Part shown: one piece after another, positions 26,231-32,051 of the stretch
Layout of the letters: every line of letters starts with the position of its first letter
How positions within the stretch are numbered: position 1 is the first letter of the stretch
The notes under the pieces: generated by a model
Databases searched by the model: none
What the model was told of the DNA's origin: nothing
Seen by the model: the letters and a program-made list of their open reading frames with translations, nothing else
Position numbers and translations under genes: made by a program
Source of the DNA: Syntrophorhabdaceae bacterium
Lineage (GTDB): Bacteria; Desulfobacterota; Syntrophorhabdia; Syntrophorhabdales; Syntrophorhabdaceae
Direction of reading: 5' to 3'
NCBI GenBank assembly: GCA_026415015.1
Contig: JAOAHW010000151.1
Location: 1-32,051 of the forward strand
DNA: 32,051 nucleotides

Positions 26231-28607
26231 AAAATTAGAATTTTACTCAGAGACCCAGGGCATTATCGAGTGGATAGATAAAAAAGAGGCCATAATACGG
26301 GGTAATATAGGTGGCAGGCGTATATCCTCCCGTATACTTGAGGAGTATATCCAGCATGCAGTAGAAGATGGTGCAAGGGTACTAAATATCGAGCCGGATG
26401 GACAGCATGGCATAGGTGGGAGGATCTGGCCCAAAGGAGATCCAGTAAAGATAAATGTATATGGTCCTGTAGGTCAGAGATGCGGTGGTATGGGTATGTC
26501 GGGGACAGAGATCATTATTTTTGGTTCAGCCTCTGATGATGTAGGCTGGTTAAACTGCGGTGCAAAGATAACTGTCCTCGGTGATGTCACAAACGGTGCA
26601 TTCAATGCCGCTGCCCAGGGAATCCTCTATGTTCAGGGTAGTGGTGGTGCAAGGTGCGATACCCTTACAAAACACAACCCAAGATTTGACCCGCCTCAAT
26701 CCTGGTATTTCAGGGATGTAGGAGATAGCTTTGCCGAATTCAAGGCAGGAGGTATATCTGTTGTATGCGGTGTCAACCCGAGAAATCAGGACAATGTCCT
26801 CGGATATAGGCCCTGTGTAGGTATGGTGGGAGGGGTAATCTATTTCAGGGGGAAGATAAAGGGATTCAGTGAAAAGGATGTAAAGCTCCTCGATATATCA
26901 GAACAGGATTGGCAATGGCTTAAGACAAATATGGTTCCCTTTCTTACCGCCATAAATAGGTTATCATACTACGAAGAGCTGACAAGCTCACAGTACGATT
27001 GGAAAAAGCTTATCCCCTATACACCAGAGGAGAAGCGTTCAAGGCAGTGGTTTAGCATATCCCTGACAGATTTCAGAAGAGATAGCTGGGAGAAAGAGAT
27101 AGGTGAAGGAGGTCTCTTTGCAGAATATATAGACCACAGCAGGTGGGAGGTCATACCCTACATTGCAACAGGTGAATTGAGGAGGGTAAGGCCTGTATGG
27201 CTAAACGAGAGGTACCTGCCACCCTGTGCGTATGCCTGTCCGACCCATATACCCACCCATAAGAGGACAAGGCTTATAAGGGAGGGGAAACTAAGTGAGG
27301 CATTAGAGCTGATGCTCGAGTATTCGCCTCTTCCAGCAACAGTGTGTGGTGAGATATGCCCCAATCTCTGTATGGATGGGTGCACAAGGGCAAGACACGA
27401 CAGGCCTTTACATATAGACAGGCTTGGACAACTAAGCCTTGAGATGCCTGCACCAAAAAGGGCTGCTACAACAGGGAAGAATATTGCAGTTATAGGTGGT
27501 GGGCCTGCAGGTATGAGCGTTGCCTGGCAGCTTGCTTTAAAAGGCCATCATGTAGAAATATACGAGGCATCAGGGGGATTGGGTGGAAAGATTGAGCAGT
27601 GTATCCCCAGGGATAGGTTCTCCCACGAGGTCCTTAAAAAGGAGGTAGAACGTTTTAAACAGATAGGCGTGGATATCCATCTCCATACAAGGGTGACAAA
27701 GGAAATATTTGAGGAGATACATAAAGGCCATGATACAGTGGTGATTGCCTGTGGTGCCCATAAACCAAGGACAATAGAATTCCCTAACTCTCAATATACT
27801 GTAAGTGCCTATGATTTTTTAAGGGATATAAATGCTGGTAAAAAACCAGACCTAAAAGGAAAAAAGGTAGTAGTTATAGGTGCTGGAAATGTGGGTATGG
27901 ATGTGGCCTCAGAGGCATTCCTATCTGGGGCAGAATCAGTAACAGCAATAGACATCCAGAGACCTGCTGCCTTTGGCAAGGAACTGGATATTGCAAAGAA
28001 AAAGGGCACCCAGATTATCTGGCCGAAGACGGTAGAGCGATATGAACCAGAAGATAAAAGGATATACTTTACCGATGGCACATCCTTGGATACAGATTAT
28101 GTGGTGATGGCAATAGGTGATATGCCCCTTCTGGACTTTATACCTCACTACATACATTCTGAGAGGGGGTGGCTTACAGTCAATGAATTTTATCAGACCT
28201 CTGACCCCAAGGTATATGCCATAGGTGATGTAACAGGGCTTGGGCTTGTAACCCATGCAATAGGACAGGGTAGGGTTTTAGCCGAGCACATACATTCAAA
28301 ACTCACATCTGCCCCATATTCCTATGTTAAAAAGGATGTTATACCCTATGATAGGATAAAAAGGGAGTATTACGAGGCCTGTCTTGCTGGATACGATAGC
28401 CCTTTCTCAGAGGCTGACAGGTGTCTGTCCTGTGGTACATGCAGGGACTGTGGTATCTGTGAGGCCACCTGCCAGTGGGGTGCCATTGCAAGGCTCGAGC
28501 ATGCTGATGGCACATACGAATATGTGGTTGATGATACAAGGTGTATAGGTTGCGGATTTTGTGCAGGCGTATGTCCCTGTGGTGTGTGGGAGATGAGAGA
28601 AAATTAA
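26220..28607 (+). CDS. Glutamate synthase GXGXG domain fused to GltD-like NAD(P)H oxidoreductase and a C-terminal ferredoxin
   Basis: This 795-residue protein combines three parts. Residues about 1-250 are the GXGXG beta-helix domain of GltB (GMGMSGTEIIIFGSASDDVG, 90-109). Residues about 330-690 are the GltD-like flavoprotein. It has a cysteine-rich N-terminal cluster region (CAYACPTHIPTH, CGEICPNLCMDGC), an FAD loop GGGPAGMSVA (426-435) and an NAD(P) loop GAGNVGMDVA (554-563). Residues about 730-795 are a ferredoxin with several CxxC motifs (CLSCGTCRDCGICEATC; CIGCGFCAGVCPCG). Joined with the two preceding genes it completes glutamate synthase. Its start overlaps the previous gene. Electrons would run from NAD(P)H through FAD and iron-sulphur clusters to FMN; in an anaerobe ferredoxin might also serve. 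The domain assignment is solid and the electron donor is inferred. Confidence 0.92.
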   Translation: MYAKKLEFYSETQGIIEWIDKKEAIIRGNIGGRRISSRILEEYIQHAVEDGARVLNIEPDGQHGIGGRIWPKGDPVKINVYGPVGQRCGGMGMSGTEIIIFGSASDDVGWLNCGAKITVLGDVTNGAFNAAAQGILYVQGSGGARCDTLTKHNPRFDPPQSWYFRDVGDSFAEFKAGGISVVCGVNPRNQDNVLGYRPCVGMVGGVIYFRGKIKGFSEKDVKLLDISEQDWQWLKTNMVPFLTAINRLSYYEELTSSQYDWKKLIPYTPEEKRSRQWFSISLTDFRRDSWEKEIGEGGLFAEYIDHSRWEVIPYIATGELRRVRPVWLNERYLPPCAYACPTHIPTHKRTRLIREGKLSEALELMLEYSPLPATVCGEICPNLCMDGCTRARHDRPLHIDRLGQLSLEMPAPKRAATTGKNIAVIGGGPAGMSVAWQLALKGHHVEIYEASGGLGGKIEQCIPRDRFSHEVLKKEVERFKQIGVDIHLHTRVTKEIFEEIHKGHDTVVIACGAHKPRTIEFPNSQYTVSAYDFLRDINAGKKPDLKGKKVVVIGAGNVGMDVASEAFLSGAESVTAIDIQRPAAFGKELDIAKKKGTQIIWPKTVERYEPEDKRIYFTDGTSLDTDYVVMAIGDMPLLDFIPHYIHSERGWLTVNEFYQTSDPKVYAIGDVTGLGLVTHAIGQGRVLAEHIHSKLTSAPYSYVKKDVIPYDRIKREYYEACLAGYDSPFSEADRCLSCGTCRDCGICEATCQWGAIARLEHADGTYEYVVDDTRCIGCGFCAGVCPCGVWEMREN

Positions 28608-28674
28608 TAGTGTTTGCAAATATGTGAGAAATCTGGTTTACTATATGGCTAAAAAATAGAACTGGAAGGATAGA

Positions 28675-29811
28675 ATGGTTGAACCTAAAAAGGCAATCCT
28701 TGCTTTAGCTGACGGGACTGTGTTTGAGGGTTATTCATTTGGTGCAGAGGGAGAGGTGTTAGGGGAGGTAGTATTCAATACATCCCTAACAGGCTATCAG
28801 GAGATACTCTCTGACCCATCCTATAAAGGCCAGATAGTAACCATGACTTACAGCCAAATAGGAAACTATGGTGTAAACATAGAAGATATAGAATCCCGCA
28901 GACCCTGGGTGGAGGGCTTCATTATAAAGGAGCCATGCCCATATCCCAGCAACTGGCGAGCATCAGAATCCCTTGATAATCATCTAAAAAAACACAATAT
29001 TGTGGGTATATTCGCCATTGATACCAGGGCACTGACAAAACATATAAGACAGATTGGTGCATTAAACGGCATCATCTCTACCAGTGACTTAGATCCATTG
29101 AGCCTATTAAAGAAGGCAAAGACACATCCATCTATGGCAGGTCTAAATCTCGTTGACCATGTAACCTGTAGCAGTCCATATGTATGGGATGAGGGTCTCT
29201 GGGAATTAGAGACAGGCTATAAAAGACCTGCCGGGGGAGTAAAATTCCATGTTGTGGTCTATGACTTTGGCGTAAAGTATAATATCTTAAGAAACCTTGT
29301 GAGTGCAGGATGCAAGGTAAGTGTTGTACCTGCCCATACGCCGGCATCTGAGGTTTTAGATATGGACCCTGATGGGATTGTCCTCTCCAATGGACCAGGT
29401 GACCCAGAACCAGTAAGATATGCCATTGAAAATATTAGACAATTAATAGAAAAAAAGCCCATATTCGGTATATGCCTTGGCCATCAACTAATAGGCCTTG
29501 CCCTGGGAGGTAAGACCTACAAGCTCAAGTTCGGTCACAGGGGTGCAAATCAACCTGTTATGGACTTAAGGACAAAGAAGGTGGAGATAACATCTCAAAA
29601 CCATGGATTTGCAGTGGATATGGATAGCCTTGCAGGTATTGCAGAGATTACCCACATAAACTTAAATGACAGGACAGTGGAGGGTCTTGCCCATAGAGAA
29701 CTCCCAGTATTCTCAGTGCAGTATCACCCTGAGGCATCCCCTGGGCCCCATGATGCAACCTATCTCTATGGACTATTCATAGAGATGATGGAAAGGCACA
29801 GAAAATCATAA
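28675..29811 (+). CDS. carA: Carbamoyl-phosphate synthase small (glutaminase) subunit
   Basis: This 378-residue protein supplies ammonia from glutamine to CarB for carbamoyl phosphate, needed for arginine and pyrimidines. The N-terminal CPSase domain has [20 protein letters not shown] (30-49). The C-terminal class I amidotransferase has [17 protein letters not shown] with Cys267, and His351 and Glu353 in [13 protein letters not shown]. The length matches the family. GGAAGG precedes the ATG. CarB begins 12 bases after its stop. Confidence 0.97.
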   Translation: MVEPKKAILALADGTVFEGYSFGAEGEVLGEVVFNTSLTGYQEILSDPSYKGQIVTMTYSQIGNYGVNIEDIESRRPWVEGFIIKEPCPYPSNWRASESLDNHLKKHNIVGIFAIDTRALTKHIRQIGALNGIISTSDLDPLSLLKKAKTHPSMAGLNLVDHVTCSSPYVWDEGLWELETGYKRPAGGVKFHVVVYDFGVKYNILRNLVSAGCKVSVVPAHTPASEVLDMDPDGIVLSNGPGDPEPVRYAIENIRQLIEKKPIFGICLGHQLIGLALGGKTYKLKFGHRGANQPVMDLRTKKVEITSQNHGFAVDMDSLAGIAEITHINLNDRTVEGLAHRELPVFSVQYHPEASPGPHDATYLYGLFIEMMERHRKS

Positions 29812-29823
29812 AGAGGGTAACAG

Positions 29824-32051
29824 ATGCCAAAAAGAGATGACATAAAGAGCGTCCTCATCATAGGGTCAGGCCCAATTATCATAGGACAGGCATGTGAATT
29901 TGATTATTCTGGCGCCCAGGCCTGTAAGGCATTAAAAGAAGAGGGCTTTCGGGTAATACTCGTTAACTCAAACCCCGCAACAATCATGACAGACCCTGAG
30001 CTTGCTGATGTGACTTACATAGAGCCTATAACACCTTACATGGTTGAGAGGATTATAGAAAAGGAGAGGCCTGATGCAATCCTGCCCACCCTTGGTGGCC
30101 AGACAGCATTGAATGTCTCTTTGAGGGTTGCAGAAGATGGTTTTCTTGACAGATATGGTGTTGAGATGATAGGGGCAAATGTGGAGGCCATAAGAAAGGC
30201 AGAAGACAGGAGTCTCTTTAAAGCGGCAATGGAAAGGATTGGGCTTTCTGTGCCTCGGAGTGGATATGCAAAATCTGTATCTGAGGCCATGGAGATAGCT
30301 GAATGGATAGATTTTCCCCTTATCATCAGACCATCTTTTACCCTGGGAGGGACAGGGGGAAATATTGCATACAACAGGATAGAGTTTGAGAGATATGTCC
30401 AGTATGGCCTTGATGCAAGCCCTTATCATGAGGTCTTAATTGAAGAGTCTGTAATAGGCTGGAAGGAATTTGAGCTCGAGGTGATGAGGGATAAAAAGGA
30501 TAATGTAGTAATTATCTGTTCCATAGAGAACCTCGACCCCATGGGCGTCCATACAGGTGACTCCATCACAGTGGCACCTGTCCAGACACTTACAGACAAG
30601 GAATATCAGGTAATGAGGGATGGGGCAATAAAGGTCATAAGGGAGATAGGGGTTGACACTGGCGGGTCAAACATACAGTTTGCTGTAAACCCCAGAAACG
30701 GTCAAATGTATGTAATAGAGATGAACCCCAGGGTATCGAGGTCTTCAGCACTGGCCAGTAAGGCCACAGGTTTCCCTATAGCCAAGATAGCAGCTAAACT
30801 CGCTGTGGGGTATACCCTTGATGAGATACCCAATGATATTACAAAAAAGACACCTGCATCCTTTGAACCCACCATAGATTATGTGGTCGTTAAGATCCCC
30901 AGGTTTGCCTTTGAGAAGTTTCCTGAATCAGACCAGACACTGACAACGCAGATGAAGTCAGTGGGCGAGGTCATGGCAATAGGTAGGACATTCAAAGAGG
31001 CATTACAGAAGGCAATAAGGTCCCTTGAGATAGGCGAATATGGCCTTACTAAAAAATTAGGTGATGGAGAGGCCATAAAAAGAGATGCCATAATAGAAAA
31101 ATTGAGGATACCCAACTGGGAGAGACTCTGGTATATCAGGGCTGCATTGAGAGAAGGTTTGTCAATAGATGAGATATATGAATATACAAACATAGACCGT
31201 TGGTTTTTAAACAATATAAAAGAGCTTGTGGACTTTGAGGATATTTTAAAAGGCCATTCTGTTCTCCATGAGCCATCTGTCTTGAGGAGGGCAAAAGAGC
31301 TTGGCTTCTCTGATAGATACCTATCAGGTCTATTAAACTCAGATGAGGATGCCATAAGAGATAGAAGGATAAAGGCAGGTATCATACCTGTTTATAAAAC
31401 CGTTGATACATGTGCTGCTGAGTTTCCTGCCTATACACCCTATCTTTATTCAACCTATGAGAGACCCTTCTTCTCTATAGATGAAGGGGGCAACTCTATG
31501 AAGACTGTCCTCGAGTGCGAGTCAGAGCCAACAGAAAGAAAAAAGGTGATGATATTAGGTAGTGGCCCAAATAGAATAGGTCAGGGTATAGAGTTTGATT
31601 ACTGCTGCGTCCATGCTGCATTTGCATTAAAGGACGAGGGTTTTGAGACCATAATGGTGAACTGCAACCCTGAGACAGTATCCACAGATTATGATACATC
31701 AGATAGACTCTACTTTGAGCCCCTTACATACGAGGATGTCCTATCCATTGTGGAGAAGGAAAGGCCTTATGGTGTCATTGTCCAGTTTGGTGGACAGACC
31801 CCTCTAAAACTTGCAGTGCCCTTATCAAAGGCAGGGGTACATATACTCGGGACATCCCCTGATTCCATAGACAGGGCAGAGGACAGAAAGAGATTCGATG
31901 AGCTCCTTACAAAGCTTAATCTTAAAAGGCCTGCAAGTGGGACAGCAAGGACACCAGAAGAGGCCGTAAGTGTAGCAGAAGCCATAGGTTATCCTGTCAT
32001 GGTAAGACCCTCCTATGTATTAGGGGGAAGGGCTATGGAGATCGTCTATGA
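29824..32051 (+). CDS. carB: Carbamoyl-phosphate synthase large subunit, cut by the window end
   Basis: The frame from the ATG at 29824 runs open to the last base, giving 742 residues of an expected length of about 1070. It opens [20 protein letters not shown], followed by the first ATP-grasp domain ([49 protein letters not shown]). The middle oligomerisation region follows, and then the second synthetase half ([20 protein letters not shown]). The sequence stops within the second ATP-grasp ([15 protein letters not shown]). AGAGGGT upstream is the ribosome site. No break is seen in the part present. Confidence 0.97.
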   Translation, partial: MPKRDDIKSVLIIGSGPIIIGQACEFDYSGAQACKALKEEGFRVILVNSNPATIMTDPELADVTYIEPITPYMVERIIEKERPDAILPTLGGQTALNVSLRVAEDGFLDRYGVEMIGANVEAIRKAEDRSLFKAAMERIGLSVPRSGYAKSVSEAMEIAEWIDFPLIIRPSFTLGGTGGNIAYNRIEFERYVQYGLDASPYHEVLIEESVIGWKEFELEVMRDKKDNVVIICSIENLDPMGVHTGDSITVAPVQTLTDKEYQVMRDGAIKVIREIGVDTGGSNIQFAVNPRNGQMYVIEMNPRVSRSSALASKATGFPIAKIAAKLAVGYTLDEIPNDITKKTPASFEPTIDYVVVKIPRFAFEKFPESDQTLTTQMKSVGEVMAIGRTFKEALQKAIRSLEIGEYGLTKKLGDGEAIKRDAIIEKLRIPNWERLWYIRAALREGLSIDEIYEYTNIDRWFLNNIKELVDFEDILKGHSVLHEPSVLRRAKELGFSDRYLSGLLNSDEDAIRDRRIKAGIIPVYKTVDTCAAEFPAYTPYLYSTYERPFFSIDEGGNSMKTVLECESEPTERKKVMILGSGPNRIGQGIEFDYCCVHAAFALKDEGFETIMVNCNPETVSTDYDTSDRLYFEPLTYEDVLSIVEKERPYGVIVQFGGQTPLKLAVPLSKAGVHILGTSPDSIDRAEDRKRFDELLTKLNLKRPASGTARTPEEAVSVAEAIGYPVMVRPSYVLGGRAMEIVY

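Noticed and set aside
28611-28674. Sigma-54-like sequence upstream of carA (TGGTTTACTATATGGC)
   Set aside because: The GG and GC elements are one base out of register. This spacing is critical for sigma-54 promoters.

Overview
The window reads as chromosome from a Gram-negative, probably anaerobic bacterium. The signs are signal-peptide proteins, an outer-membrane beta-barrel gene, sigma-54 promoters with a NifA-type activator, and iron-sulphur-rich enzymes. The DNA is moderately AT-rich and uses many ATA (Ile) and AGG (Arg) codons. A Desulfobacterota or Nitrospirota-like lineage fits, but nothing here fixes the taxon.

Region 1 (1-862) is the decayed right part of an IS256-family insertion sequence; its transposase is broken by several frameshifts and runs off the left edge.

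Region 2 (1084-8813, minus strand) is a tight five-gene unit. In transcription order it holds an aromatic-amino-acid-type permease, a LuxE-like acyl-protein synthetase, a fusion of a LuxC-like acyl reductase with a PaaK-like AMP ligase, a second stand-alone PaaK-like ligase, and a protein joining an anti-sigma-type HATPase to a GNAT acetyltransferase. No luciferase gene (luxAB) is present. The set looks like a machine that activates carboxylic acids and reduces them to aldehydes, with unknown substrate and purpose. This is the best candidate for an undescribed system.

Region 3 (8814-10556) is a 516-bp gene-poor gap with an eight-G tract, followed by a secreted protein of unknown function.

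Region 4 (10706-32051) is dominated by glutamine chemistry. It carries glmS, purF, a fused hisHF, a stand-alone class I glutamine amidotransferase upstream of glnA, a sigma-54 activator, a porin-like gene, amtB, glnK, a three-polypeptide glutamate synthase, carA and the start of carB. Six glutamine amidotransferases lie together with glutamine synthetase, the ammonium channel and PII, although they serve different pathways. Three good sigma-54 promoters precede the amidotransferase-glnA unit, the porin-like gene and amtB. The activator gene between them is their likely regulator. A higBA toxin-antitoxin pair sits between glnA and the activator.

A short box, TACAATTTTGT, occurs twice upstream of the amidotransferase-glnA unit and once between the activator and the porin-like gene. 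It may be a shared regulatory site.
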